A stretch of 64,000 nt of DNA from Micromonospora sp. LH3U1 (GCF_028475105.1 NZ_CP116936.1:5455501-5519500); one strand, 5' to 3'; positions 51,369-59,780 are shown, counted from the first letter of the stretch. Program-made: numbers and translations. The notes: generated from the letters alone by a model not told the origin.

Positions 51369-51818
51369 GTGGGACCGATGGGACGGTTGGCGCGGGCGGG
51401 ACCCGCCCTCGGCAACGCCGCGCTGAGCGGGGCGTTGCGGTTGCTGCGCGTACCCAGATGGGGCGACCGGACCGGCGCGGACGGCGACCCTGCCGCGCCG
51501 GCCCGCTGGGAGGTGGTGACGGTCGACCGGCCTCCGGAGCAGGTGCTCCCCGATGGCCGCTGGCCCGAACCGCTGCGCCGCCTGGACGGCGCGGTCGAGG
51601 TGCGGGCGCGGCCGGCGCCCGGCGACCGTGGCACCGAGCTGGCCGCCCGGCCACTGACCGGCGCCACTCCACCCACCGGGCTCGCCGCGCACCTGGTCGG
51701 CGACGACCCGGGTCTGCTGATCCGCCGGACGCTGCGCCAGATCAAGCAGCGGGTGGAGGCCGGCGAGGTGCTACGCGCGGACCGCTCCGCGCTGGACCGC
51801 CCCGAGGTCCGCGGGTGA
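51369..51818 (+). CDS. Hypothetical protein upstream of ADH
   Basis: 149 aa. It begins VGPMGRLARAGPALGNAALSGALRLLRVPRWGDR and later has RWEVVTVDRPPEQVLPDGRWPEPLRRL and a helix LLIRRTLRQIKQRVEAGEVL. No domain is recognised; similar proteins occur beside zinc ADH genes. GGGAGG lies five nucleotides before the GTG at 51369; an ATG at 51378 is the alternative. The stop overlaps the GTG of the ADH. Confidence 0.72.
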   Translation: MGPMGRLARAGPALGNAALSGALRLLRVPRWGDRTGADGDPAAPARWEVVTVDRPPEQVLPDGRWPEPLRRLDGAVEVRARPAPGDRGTELAARPLTGATPPTGLAAHLVGDDPGLLIRRTLRQIKQRVEAGEVLRADRSALDRPEVRG

Positions 51819-52960
51819 GGGCGCTGTGCTGGGTGGCTGCCGGCGAGCTGGCGGTACGCGAGGTGCCCGACCCGGAGCTGCGCAACGAGCGTGACGTCAT
51901 CGTCCGGGTACGGCGCAGCGCCACCTGCGGCGGGGACCTGCCGTTGCTGGCCGGCCAGGACCCGCTGCTGCGAGACGGCGACGTGCTCGGCGCCGAGTTC
52001 CTGGGTGAGGTGATCGAGGTCGGCCCCGCGGTCCGTCGGCACCGCCCCGGTGACCGTGTGGTCGTCGGCGCGAGCGTCGCCTGCGGTGGCTGCTGGTACT
52101 GCCACCAGGGCCTGCACTCCTGCTGCGACAACGCCCATGCCGACCCGGCGAGCGCCGACCCCGACTGGGGGCGCCCGGACGCCGGATGCTTCGGCCGACC
52201 CCGTGCGGCGGGCGGCTTCGCGGGCGGTCACGCCGAGTACGTGCGGGTGCCGTACGCCGACGTGAGCGCGTTCCAGGTGCCGGACGCGGTCGACGACGAC
52301 CGGGCGCTGTTCGCCGCCGACGCGGCACCGACCGGGTGGCTGGCGGTCGAGTTGGGAGCGGTGCGGCCCGGTGACGTGGTGGCGATCTGGGGCGCCGGCG
52401 CGGTGGGCCAGTTGACCGCTCGGGCGGCGGTGCTGCGCGGCGCCGCCCGCGTGCTGGTGGTGGACCGGCACGAGGAGCGGTTACGGATGGCCGAGCGGCA
52501 CTCTGGCGCGGAGCCGATCGACTACCGCCGTACCGACGTCGCGGCCGAGCTGCGCGACCGCAGCGGTGGGCGCGGACCGGACGTGTGCGTGGTGGCGGTT
52601 GGCCCGCCGGCCCGGTCGACGCACGACCGGTTCGGCGGCCACACCGCCGACCAACCGGACGCGGGACGTGAGGCCGTGCACGCCTGCCGCAAGAGCGGTG
52701 TGGTGGTGCTGCTCGGCGGGACGGACGGGTTCGTCGATGCCTTCCCCCTGGGCGTGGTGACCGACAGACGACTCACGCTGCGCGGGGCCCGCCGGCCGGA
52801 CCTGCGGGACGTGCCGATGCTGCTGGACCGGATGGCCCGCGACGAGCTGCGCACCGAACACCTGGCCACCCACCGACTGCCGTTGGAGCACGGCCCCCAG
52901 GGGTACGCGCTGTTCCGGGACCGGGCGGACGGCTGCGTACGGGCCGTGTTCACGCCGTGA
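51815..52960 (+). CDS. Zinc-dependent alcohol dehydrogenase
   Basis: 381 aa, MDR family. The structural zinc lobe is CGGCWYCHQGLHSCC. The catalytic zinc site uses the Cys in SATCGGD, and GAEFLGEVIEVG stands where most ADHs have GHE, as in formaldehyde-dehydrogenase-like enzymes. The NAD motif is IWGAGAVGQLTARAA. The GTG overlaps the upstream hypothetical gene. The substrate is not known; size and insert suggest the glutathione-independent formaldehyde dehydrogenase branch. Confidence 0.9.
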   Translation: MRALCWVAAGELAVREVPDPELRNERDVIVRVRRSATCGGDLPLLAGQDPLLRDGDVLGAEFLGEVIEVGPAVRRHRPGDRVVVGASVACGGCWYCHQGLHSCCDNAHADPASADPDWGRPDAGCFGRPRAAGGFAGGHAEYVRVPYADVSAFQVPDAVDDDRALFAADAAPTGWLAVELGAVRPGDVVAIWGAGAVGQLTARAAVLRGAARVLVVDRHEERLRMAERHSGAEPIDYRRTDVAAELRDRSGGRGPDVCVVAVGPPARSTHDRFGGHTADQPDAGREAVHACRKSGVVVLLGGTDGFVDAFPLGVVTDRRLTLRGARRPDLRDVPMLLDRMARDELRTEHLATHRLPLEHGPQGYALFRDRADGCVRAVFTP

Positions 52961-53011
52961 CGCCCGACTCCTGACCACCCCATCGTCGGCGGTAGATGGC
53001 AGACTCCGGGG

Positions 53012-54208
53012 ATGGCCGTGGAGCGAACGTACGACGTGGTGCTGTTCGGGGCGACCGGGTTCACCGGCGGTCTGACCGCTGAATACCTGGCCCGACACGC
53101 GCCGGCCGGGCTGCGCTGGGCGCTGGCCGGGCGCAATCCGGACCGCCTCGCCGCCGTACGGGGTCGGCTCGCCGCCATCGACCCGACGTTGGCCGATCTG
53201 CCGCTGCTCACCGCCGACGTGACCGACCCCGAGTCGCTGCGCGCGGTGGCGGACAGCGCCCGGGTGGTGGCCAGCACGGTCGGGCCGTACGTCCACCACG
53301 GGGAACCACTGGTCGCGGCCTGCGCCCGGGCCGGCACCGACTACCTGGACATCACCGGCGAGCCGGAGTTCGTCGACCTGATGTACGTGCGCCACCACGC
53401 CGAGGCGACCCGCACCGGCGCTCGGCTGGTGCACGCCTGCGGGTTCGACTCCATCCCGCACGACCTGGGCGTCTGGTTCACCGTCAAGCAACTGCCCGCC
53501 GACGTTCCGATCACCGTGGACGGTTATGTGCGCGCCGGTGGCCGGTTCTCCGCCGGCACCTACCATTCGGCGCTCACCGCGTTCTCCCGGACCGGGCAGG
53601 CCAGCCAGGCCGCCCGGGACCGCCGGGCGGTCGAGCCGCGCCCCACCGACCGGCGGGTCCGGGCGGTGCCCGGCCGGCTGGCCCGCTCGGCCGAGCTGGG
53701 CATCTGGACCGTGCCGCTGCCGACCATCGACCCGCAGGTGGTCCGCCGTTCGGCGGCGGCCCGCCCGGAGTACGGCCCGGACTTCCGCTACCGGCACTTC
53801 GCCGCGGTGAAACGGCTGCCCACCGTGCTGGCCGGCGCGGCCGGGCTCGGCGCGCTGATCGGGCTGGTGAAGCTGCCGCCCAGCCGACGCTGGCTGCTCG
53901 GCCGGCTCGCCTCCGGGCAGGGGCCCACCGCGCAGCAGCGGGCGGCGTCCTGGTTCCGGGTCCGGTTCGTCGGCACCGGCGGCGGGCGGCGGGTGGTCAC
54001 CGAGGTCGCCGGCGGTGACCCCGGCTACGACGAGACGGCGAAGATGCTCGCCGAGTCGGCGCTCTGCCTGGCGCTGGACGAGCTGCCGCCGACGGCCGGA
54101 CAGCTCACACCGGTCGCCGCGATGGGTGACGCGCTGCTCGACCGCCTCATTCGGGCCGGGCTCACCTTCCGGGTGCTCACGCAGGAGACGTCGGAGCGCT
54201 CGGCTTGA
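53012..54208 (+). CDS. Saccharopine dehydrogenase-like / trans-acting enoyl reductase family
   Basis: 398 aa. N-terminal Rossmann motif VVLFGATGFTGGLTAEYL; further ASTVGPYVHHGEPLVAACARAGTDYLDITGE and HACGFDSIPHDLG, all hallmarks of the family that includes mycobacterial trans-acting enoyl reductases for glycolipid polyketides. The ATG follows CAGACT by six nucleotides. Specific role unknown; no polyketide synthase is near. Confidence 0.88.
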   Translation: MAVERTYDVVLFGATGFTGGLTAEYLARHAPAGLRWALAGRNPDRLAAVRGRLAAIDPTLADLPLLTADVTDPESLRAVADSARVVASTVGPYVHHGEPLVAACARAGTDYLDITGEPEFVDLMYVRHHAEATRTGARLVHACGFDSIPHDLGVWFTVKQLPADVPITVDGYVRAGGRFSAGTYHSALTAFSRTGQASQAARDRRAVEPRPTDRRVRAVPGRLARSAELGIWTVPLPTIDPQVVRRSAAARPEYGPDFRYRHFAAVKRLPTVLAGAAGLGALIGLVKLPPSRRWLLGRLASGQGPTAQQRAASWFRVRFVGTGGGRRVVTEVAGGDPGYDETAKMLAESALCLALDELPPTAGQLTPVAAMGDALLDRLIRAGLTFRVLTQETSERSA

Positions 54209-54235
54209 CCCTCGACCGGGTCGAGGGGGCAGGAT
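54205..54235 (+). promoter_or_regulatory. MerR-type promoter, 19-bp spacer with 19-bp palindrome
   Basis: -35 TTGACC (54205-54210), 19-nt spacer, -10 CAGGAT (54230-54235). A perfect palindrome CCCTCGACC-G-GGTCGAGGG (54209-54227) fills the spacer. An overlong spacer with a central dyad is the defining form of promoters that MerR proteins twist open. The start codon is seven nucleotides past the -10. Confidence 0.8.
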
Positions 54236-54242
54236 GCCCGGC

Positions 54243-55316
54243 GTGAGTGACCTGCACAGCATCGGCGAGCTGGCCCGGGCCAGTGGCCTGACCGTCAGCG
54301 CACTGCGCTTCTACGACTCGGCGGGGGTGCTGGAGCCGGCCCTGGTCGACCCGGTGACCGGTTACCGCTGGTACACCGACGAGCAGATCACCCCGGCCCG
54401 GTTGGTGGCCGGGCTGCGCCGGATCGGCATGCCGGTGCCGGAGATCGCCGCTGCGGTACGCGCCGAGCCGACGGCGGTGCACCAACTGCTCGACACACAC
54501 CTGCGCCGGCTGGCCGACGGGCTCACCGACGCCCGCCGCGAGGTCGCCCGGCTCCGGGCCCTGGTGACCCCGACCCCGCCCGCCACCACCACGCTGCTGC
54601 TCTCCCCCGCCGGCCTGGCCGCCGCGCTCGACGCGGTGCGCTTCGCCGTCGGCGCCGACCCGGAGTTGCCGATGCTCTCCGGTGTGCTGCTCGACGTCGA
54701 ACCGGACGGCGTCCGGCTCGTCGCCACCGACCGGTACCGGCTCGCGCTGGCTCGGGCCGGGGCGGACGTCGACGGTCCGCCGGTGCGGGTGTTCGTTCCC
54801 GTGGCCCTCATCGACCAGCTCCGGATGCTGCTCGACGCCGCCGACACCCGGCCGGTGCGGCTGACCGTGGCGGGCGCGGACCTGCTGGTGCTGGTGGCCG
54901 GCCGGACGCTGACCGGCACCGCACTGCCGTCCGACTTCCCGGACTACCGCCGACTGCTGCGCGAGGCCGTCGGTGACCGGCCGACAGCTCGCCGGATCCC
55001 GGTGGACGTAGCCGCGCTGAGCGCCGCGCTGGCCGACCCGGCGGCCCCCACGGTGTCCCGCGACCACGACGGCAAGCCACTGGCGGTCACCGTGCTCGGC
55101 CTCGACGACCAGGGCGGCCTGCGCCTGCTCCCCGCCGCCGACCTGACCACCGACGCGCTGCGGGTCGGGGTAGACGGCGGCTACCTGCTGGACGCCCTGA
55201 ACGCGGCCGGCGCGCCCCAGCTGGTGCTGGAGCTGGACGGGCCGATCGCCCCGCTGGCCGTACGCCGCACGGACGACGCCGACACCTACTCCGTACTCAT
55301 GCCGATCCGGCTCTGA
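54243..55316 (+). CDS. MerR regulator fused to DNA polymerase III beta-clamp-like domains
   Basis: 357 aa. Residues about 4-72 are a MerR winged helix (SIGELARASGLTVSALRFYDSAG, then GYRWYTDEQI), followed by a coiled coil (about 80-110). From about 118 the protein matches sliding-clamp domain II (LPMLSGVLLDVEPDG, VRLVATDRYRLALA, ALPSDFPDYRRLL) and from about 240 clamp domain III (RVGVDGGYLLDAL, ending SVLMPIRL). Clamp domain I is replaced by the MerR part. MerR C-termini normally sense ligands; clamps encircle DNA. The function of the fusion is unknown. The GTG at 54243 is chosen from the -10 position; ATG 54234 is the alternative. It is most likely autoregulated. Confidence 0.9.
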   Translation: MSDLHSIGELARASGLTVSALRFYDSAGVLEPALVDPVTGYRWYTDEQITPARLVAGLRRIGMPVPEIAAAVRAEPTAVHQLLDTHLRRLADGLTDARREVARLRALVTPTPPATTTLLLSPAGLAAALDAVRFAVGADPELPMLSGVLLDVEPDGVRLVATDRYRLALARAGADVDGPPVRVFVPVALIDQLRMLLDAADTRPVRLTVAGADLLVLVAGRTLTGTALPSDFPDYRRLLREAVGDRPTARRIPVDVAALSAALADPAAPTVSRDHDGKPLAVTVLGLDDQGGLRLLPAADLTTDALRVGVDGGYLLDALNAAGAPQLVLELDGPIAPLAVRRTDDADTYSVLMPIRL

Positions 55317-55409
55317 ACCGGGGCCGTCACTCCCCGTCCCGGGCCGAAAGGGGCGCGACGGTAGCATCTGGTGGTCCACCTGACCCCGGACGGAGGCATA
55401 CGGAGCAGC

Positions 55410-56693
55410 ATGCTCGACATGGAGTTGATCCGGAAGGATCGCGAGGCGGTGGCGACCGCGCTGGCGAAGCGTCTGGATCCCGCCGAGGTCACCCGGGCCC
55501 TGGACGAGATCCAGCGGCTCGACCAGGAACGCCGCACCCTGATTACGGAGATCGACGCCGAGCGGCAGCGCCGCAAGGCGGAGGCTCGGGCGTACGCGCA
55601 GGCGAAGCGCGCCGGCGAGGAGCCGCAGGTAGCCGCACCGGAGGCCGAGCGTAAGCAGCTCGCCGAACTGGAGTCCCAGTCGGACGAGGTGCAGGCGCGG
55701 CTGCGCACGGCGATGAGTGAGCTGCCCAACCTGCCTGCCGACGACGTCGTGGCCGGCGGCAAGGAAGCCAACCGGGTGGTGAAGACCTTCGGCGAGCCGC
55801 CGGTGATCGAGAAGGTCCGCGACCACGTGGAGCTGAGCCGCGCGCTGGGCCTGGTCGACTACGAGCGCGGGGTCAAGCTCGGTGGGTCCGGTTTCTGGAT
55901 CTACACCGGCGTCGGTGCCCGGCTCGAGTGGGCGCTGCTCAACTACTTCATCGACCAGCACATCAAGGCCGGGTACGAGTTCCTGCTCCCGCCACACCTG
56001 CTGCTCGACTCGGCCGGCTTCGCCGCCGGTCAGTTCCCCAAGTTCTACGACGACGTCTACCACCTGGACCGGGAGTCCGCCCCGCGCGGGCAGTTCCTGC
56101 TTCCCACGTCGGAGACGGCGATCCTCGGCGCGTACCAGGACGAGATCCTGGAGACCCCGAAGCTGCCGCTGAAGGCTTTCGCATACACCCCGTGCTACCG
56201 GCGGGAGTCGGCCGGATCGCACTCGGACGAGCGCGGCACGGTGCGGGGGCACCAGTTCAACAAGGTGGAGATCTTCCAGTTCACTCTGCCGGAGCAGGCC
56301 GATGCGGCACTGGACGAGATGCTCGCCCACGCCGAGAGCCTGGTCGAGGGGCTGGGCCTGCACTACCAGTGCACCCTGCTCTCGGCCGGTGACGCCAGCG
56401 CGTCGATGAAGAAGACCCTCGACATCGAGGTGTGGATGCCGAGCACCGGCAAGTACAAGGAGGTGTCGTCGGTTTCCTGGGCCGGCGACTACCAGGCCCG
56501 TCGGGCGGCCATCCGCTACCGCGAGCCGGGCGGCAAGCAGACGCGCTTCGTGCACACCCTCAACGGCTCGGCGCTGGCCACCAGCCGGCTCTTCCCGGCT
56601 ATCCTCGAGCAGTACCAGCAGGCCGACGGCAGTGTCCTGGTCCCCAAGGTTCTTCAAGACCGCCTAGGCACAGACCGCCTAACCCCGCGCTAG
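55410..56693 (+). CDS. serS: Seryl-tRNA synthetase, divergent type
   Basis: 427 aa, class II. An N-terminal coiled-coil tRNA arm (about residues 25-110) is followed by motif 2 (CYRRESAGSHSDERGTVRGHQFNKVE) and motif 3 (NGSALATSRLFPAILEQYQ). The serine-site segment reads EVSSVSWAGDYQARR where typical bacterial enzymes have EVSSCSNCxDFQARR. The N-terminus MLDMELIRKDREAV also differs from the usual actinobacterial MIDLRLLREDP. It may be the main or a second SerRS. GGAG lies five nucleotides before the ATG. Confidence 0.9.
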   Translation: MLDMELIRKDREAVATALAKRLDPAEVTRALDEIQRLDQERRTLITEIDAERQRRKAEARAYAQAKRAGEEPQVAAPEAERKQLAELESQSDEVQARLRTAMSELPNLPADDVVAGGKEANRVVKTFGEPPVIEKVRDHVELSRALGLVDYERGVKLGGSGFWIYTGVGARLEWALLNYFIDQHIKAGYEFLLPPHLLLDSAGFAAGQFPKFYDDVYHLDRESAPRGQFLLPTSETAILGAYQDEILETPKLPLKAFAYTPCYRRESAGSHSDERGTVRGHQFNKVEIFQFTLPEQADAALDEMLAHAESLVEGLGLHYQCTLLSAGDASASMKKTLDIEVWMPSTGKYKEVSSVSWAGDYQARRAAIRYREPGGKQTRFVHTLNGSALATSRLFPAILEQYQQADGSVLVPKVLQDRLGTDRLTPR

Positions 56694-56738
56694 ACCCGCC
56701 CGTCCTCGCCCGGCCTTCCGGCGTTCCGGCGTTCCGGC

Positions 56739-56799
56739 GTTGATCATGAAGTTATTGCCCCTCGCCTCGGCGTGTCAGGGCAATAACTTCATGATCAAC
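56739..56799. repeat. Perfect 22-bp GATC-bearing stem-loop over the ccdA stop
   Basis: GTTGATCATGAAGTTATTGC plus CC (56739-56760) is mirrored exactly at 56778-56799 with a 17-nt loop. The last 16 codons of the leftward ccdA gene, including its TAA at 56752-56754, are read from it. It lies between convergent serS and ccdA. Confidence 0.9.
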
Positions 56800-57645
56800 A
56801 GGGCTGGGTGGGGGGTGGGGGCGAGAGCGCCTCACCAGGGCTGCTGTTAGTAGGAGGGTTGCCAGGGCTGCTAGCAGCGGTGTGGGGCCGATGGCGTCTA
56901 GGGCGTTGGCCAGGGTTTGTTGGAGCTGGGATGCCGTCTGGATGACCGGGTCCTGTAGGGCGTCGCGGCGGCCGGCGGCCAGTCGTAGCTCGTACCAGCC
57001 GTACCAGGCGACGTAACCGCCGGCGAGCAGCAGCACCAGGCCGCTGAGGCGGGGCACCAGCGCGCCGGCGACGCGCAGCCGGGCCACCAGTCCGTCGCGC
57101 AGCAGCGCCACGCCGAGCGCGGCGACCGCGACCACCAGGCCCATCCCGAGGGCGTACGCGCCGAACAGCGCCAACCCACGGGCGGTCGAGCCGGCCTGGA
57201 GGCTGGTCACCACGATGGCCAGGAACGGTGCGATGGCGCAGCCGAGCGACGCCAGCGCGTACGCCGCGCCGAACAACGCCATCGACGGCCAGGAACGCGT
57301 GAGCCGGGGCGCCCGTGCGGACCAGCCGGGGGCGGGCAGTCGCCGGCCGGCGAGCAGCCAACAGCCGGCCACCACCAGCAGCACGCCGAGCGCCACGGTC
57401 AGCCACGGCAGCCGGGGCCGCAGCCAGCCGGCCAGCGGCGCGAGCGCCAGGCCGAACGCGCCGAAGACCACCACGTACCCCAGGGTCAGCCCGGCCGCCG
57501 CAGTGAGCGCGCGCCCGACCGCGCCGCGGACGTCGGAGGCCCCGGCGACCAACAGCGAGAGGTACGCGGGCAGCAACGCGAAGCCGCACGGGTTGACCGC
57601 GCCGAGCATGCCTGCGGTCAGCGCGAGCAGCAGTGGGCCGGTCAC
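56752..57645 (-). CDS. ccdA: CcdA-like thiol-disulfide transmembrane transporter
   Basis: 297 aa, six or more helices. The N-terminal GMLGAVNPCGFALLPAYLSLL holds the first redox Cys and YALASLGCAIAPFLAIV the second, the pair that shuttles electrons across the membrane in CcdA/DsbD. It reduces extracytoplasmic thioredoxin-like proteins. The start overlaps the stop of a TlpA-like lipoprotein by four bases, its likely partner. The C-terminus runs into a stem-loop that supplies the stop. Confidence 0.92.
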   Translation of the reverse strand: MTGPLLLALTAGMLGAVNPCGFALLPAYLSLLVAGASDVRGAVGRALTAAAGLTLGYVVVFGAFGLALAPLAGWLRPRLPWLTVALGVLLVVAGCWLLAGRRLPAPGWSARAPRLTRSWPSMALFGAAYALASLGCAIAPFLAIVVTSLQAGSTARGLALFGAYALGMGLVVAVAALGVALLRDGLVARLRVAGALVPRLSGLVLLLAGGYVAWYGWYELRLAAGRRDALQDPVIQTASQLQQTLANALDAIGPTPLLAALATLLLTAALVRRSRPHPPPSPVDHEVIALTRRGEGQ

Positions 57646-58280
57646 GCCCCGGCCAGCGCGGAGACCCGGGCGGTGAGCGCCTCACCGTCCAGGAAGCCCT
57701 GGTGGACCACCTTGCCGTCCCGGTCGATGATCACGAAGATGCTCTGCTCGGTCACCTTGAACCGGCGCCAGAGCGCGCCCGCGCGGTCGTCGATCTGGGG
57801 CATCCCGGCGAGGTCGAACTCGGTGACGAACTCCTTCATGGCCTTCTGCTCGCCGAGCCCGGCGACGCCGACGATCGGCACGGTGTCCCGATACTGGGGC
57901 GCGATCTCGGCCACCGTCCACGCCTGACTGGCGCAGGTGGCGCACCACGGCGCCCAGAACCACAGCACCACGGGCCGGCCGGCGAACTGCGCCGCGTCGA
58001 ACGCGGCGCCGGTGAGGGTGGTCCCGGTGAAGCGCAGAATGTCCGGGACCTGCGCCGGGGCTGCGCTCGGCGAGCCGGCCGGGGTGGCGGTGGCGGGTGC
58101 GGTGGCTTCCGGTGTGGCACCTGTCGTGGCCGGCGCGCTGCCGGCGACCGCCGGTGGTGAGGTGGCCGTACCGGTGCAGGAGACCGCGCCGAGCAGAGCG
58201 GCGGCCAGCGCCGCAGCGGTGGCGGCCCGACGGGCCGCACCAACCCGGGACGGTCGCCTCCGTGCGTGCCAGCTGCGCAT
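57642..58280 (-). CDS. TlpA-like thioredoxin lipoprotein
   Basis: 212 aa. A lipobox AVSC ends the signal peptide near residue 35; a Thr/Ala/Pro linker of about 45 aa follows; the thioredoxin fold has active site W-C-A-T-C (FWAPWCATCASQ) and the cis-Pro region. It is anchored outside and can be reduced by CcdA, whose gene overlaps downstream. Substrates may be cytochrome c heme sites or other exported thiols. Confidence 0.93.
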   Translation of the reverse strand: MRSWHARRRPSRVGAARRAATAAALAAALLGAVSCTGTATSPPAVAGSAPATTGATPEATAPATATPAGSPSAAPAQVPDILRFTGTTLTGAAFDAAQFAGRPVVLWFWAPWCATCASQAWTVAEIAPQYRDTVPIVGVAGLGEQKAMKEFVTEFDLAGMPQIDDRAGALWRRFKVTEQSIFVIIDRDGKVVHQGFLDGEALTARVSALAGA

Positions 58281-58313
58281 CCGCGTCTCCGTTCCTGTTG
58301 GGGGTGCCCCTTC

Positions 58314-59780
58314 TTACTCGGCCTTGGCGAGTCGGAGAGCCAGCTCCGGGCACACCTTGACCGCCTTCAGCGCGCCCTCCCGCAGCCAGGTCGGCACGGG
58401 GGTGGTCGGGAAGGCGGGATATCCGTTCGCGTCGAGCCGGATGAAGTCTGGTACGACATGCGCGCAGAGGCCGTGCCCGTCGCAGCGCGACCAGTCGAGG
58501 GTGAGCTTCTGCGGGTTGAGGTCCGGTGCTCCGGGCAGCCCCATCACGCCCTTGACCCGCCGGCCACAGCCGTCGCCGGTGCTGTGCAGCCGCAGGTCGT
58601 CGGCGAAGACCTCGATCGCGGAGAGAGCGAACCGGGCGGTGCCGTCCGGGTGGCTGCACGCGCCCCGGCCCTTCACCTCGCCAGCGGCGGCCCGCACCAC
58701 CTCGGCCGGCTGGCTGCCGGCCACGGCCAGGTCCACCGCGCGGGCCAGGTCCGGCAGGCCCATCTTGCACGGCCCGCACTGGCCGGCGGACTCGCCGGCG
58801 AGATAGCGCACCACCTGCGCGGCTTCACCGAGCGGGCAGGTGTCGGCGGCGAGCGGGATGATGATGCCCGCGCCGAGCGTGCCACCGACCGCGGCCAGGC
58901 CCTTGCGGGAGACATCGGCCTTCTCCGCCGCCTCCGGCGTGATCCACTTGCCGTGGTAGCCGCCCGTCAGGATGCCTGGCCCGTCCGGCACCTCGCACAG
59001 GTCGAGAACGTCGCGCAGCGGCATGCCGGCGGTGCACTCCACCACGGCCGGTCGCCCCGCCGCGCCGGTCACGGTGAGCAGCATGGTGCCGGGCTCGTCG
59101 TCGGTGCCGAGCGCCGCGTACTCGTACGGGCCGAGTCGTGCCCCGACGGCGAGTTGGGCGTACGTCTCGGCGTTGGACAGCAGGGTGGGCAGGCCGCTGA
59201 CCCCGGAGTCGCTGGAACGCTTCTTGGTGCCGGGCGGGATGTGCGGCAGCCCGTTGATCCCGTTGACCAGCGCGCCGCCCTCGCCGGATATGAACCGGTG
59301 CGGCACGGTCACGATGGTGGTCGGCACCGGCATCCGGCGTTCCTCCAGCGCCTCCATCAGCGAGTCCCGGCCGACCCCGTCGTCGGCCACGCCGATCACG
59401 ATCTCGTCGGCGTCCAACGCGTACGCGGCCAGCGCCGCACCGTCCAGGATCAGGTGCGGGGCGCGGGTCAGCAGCACCTTGTCCTTCCAGCTGGCCGGCT
59501 CTCCCTCGGTGGCGTTGACCACCACCACGGCCGCGAGGTCCTGCCGTTCGCAGGACTCCAGCACGGCGCGCAGTTTGCGGGCGAACGGGAAACCCGCCCC
59601 GCCCTTGCCCTTGAGCTGCATGCCTTCGGCGAGCCGGAGCAGTTGCGCCGGCTCCATCGGGCCGATCGGGCCGTGTACCTCCTCGTGTGCGGCCAGGTCG
59701 AGCCGACCGAAATCGGCGAAACCGGCGGTGAGCCGGGGCTCGCCCACGCAGGCGACCGGCGGCACGGCCGTCCGCATCAC
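58314..59780 (-). CDS. NuoF-like NADH/FMN protein fused to a ferredoxin
   Basis: 488 aa. Residues about 55-200 carry the FMN/NADH site (GKGGAGFPFARKL, VNATEGEPASWKD, HRFISGEGGALVN). SLBB-like and iron-sulfur segments follow. The N3-type cluster motif is ESAGQCGPCK: the first Cys of the usual SCGxCxPC is A332, leaving C335, C338 and C375. The end is a ferredoxin with C433, C439 and C477 (DGHGLC, VCPEL), of the 3Fe-4S type. It is cytosolic. The GTG/ATG start overlaps the stop of the heme-membrane gene. It probably passes electrons from NAD(P)H to the membrane partner. Confidence 0.9.
   Translation of the reverse strand: MMRTAVPPVACVGEPRLTAGFADFGRLDLAAHEEVHGPIGPMEPAQLLRLAEGMQLKGKGGAGFPFARKLRAVLESCERQDLAAVVVVNATEGEPASWKDKVLLTRAPHLILDGAALAAYALDADEIVIGVADDGVGRDSLMEALEERRMPVPTTIVTVPHRFISGEGGALVNGINGLPHIPPGTKKRSSDSGVSGLPTLLSNAETYAQLAVGARLGPYEYAALGTDDEPGTMLLTVTGAAGRPAVVECTAGMPLRDVLDLCEVPDGPGILTGGYHGKWITPEAAEKADVSRKGLAAVGGTLGAGIIIPLAADTCPLGEAAQVVRYLAGESAGQCGPCKMGLPDLARAVDLAVAGSQPAEVVRAAAGEVKGRGACSHPDGTARFALSAIEVFADDLRLHSTGDGCGRRVKGVMGLPGAPDLNPQKLTLDWSRCDGHGLCAHVVPDFIRLDANGYPAFPTTPVPTWLREGALKAVKVCPELALRLAKAE

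Noticed and set aside
54177..56657. 826-aa leftward reading frame
   Set aside because: Antisense to the MerR-clamp gene and serS; composition is typical of shadow frames.
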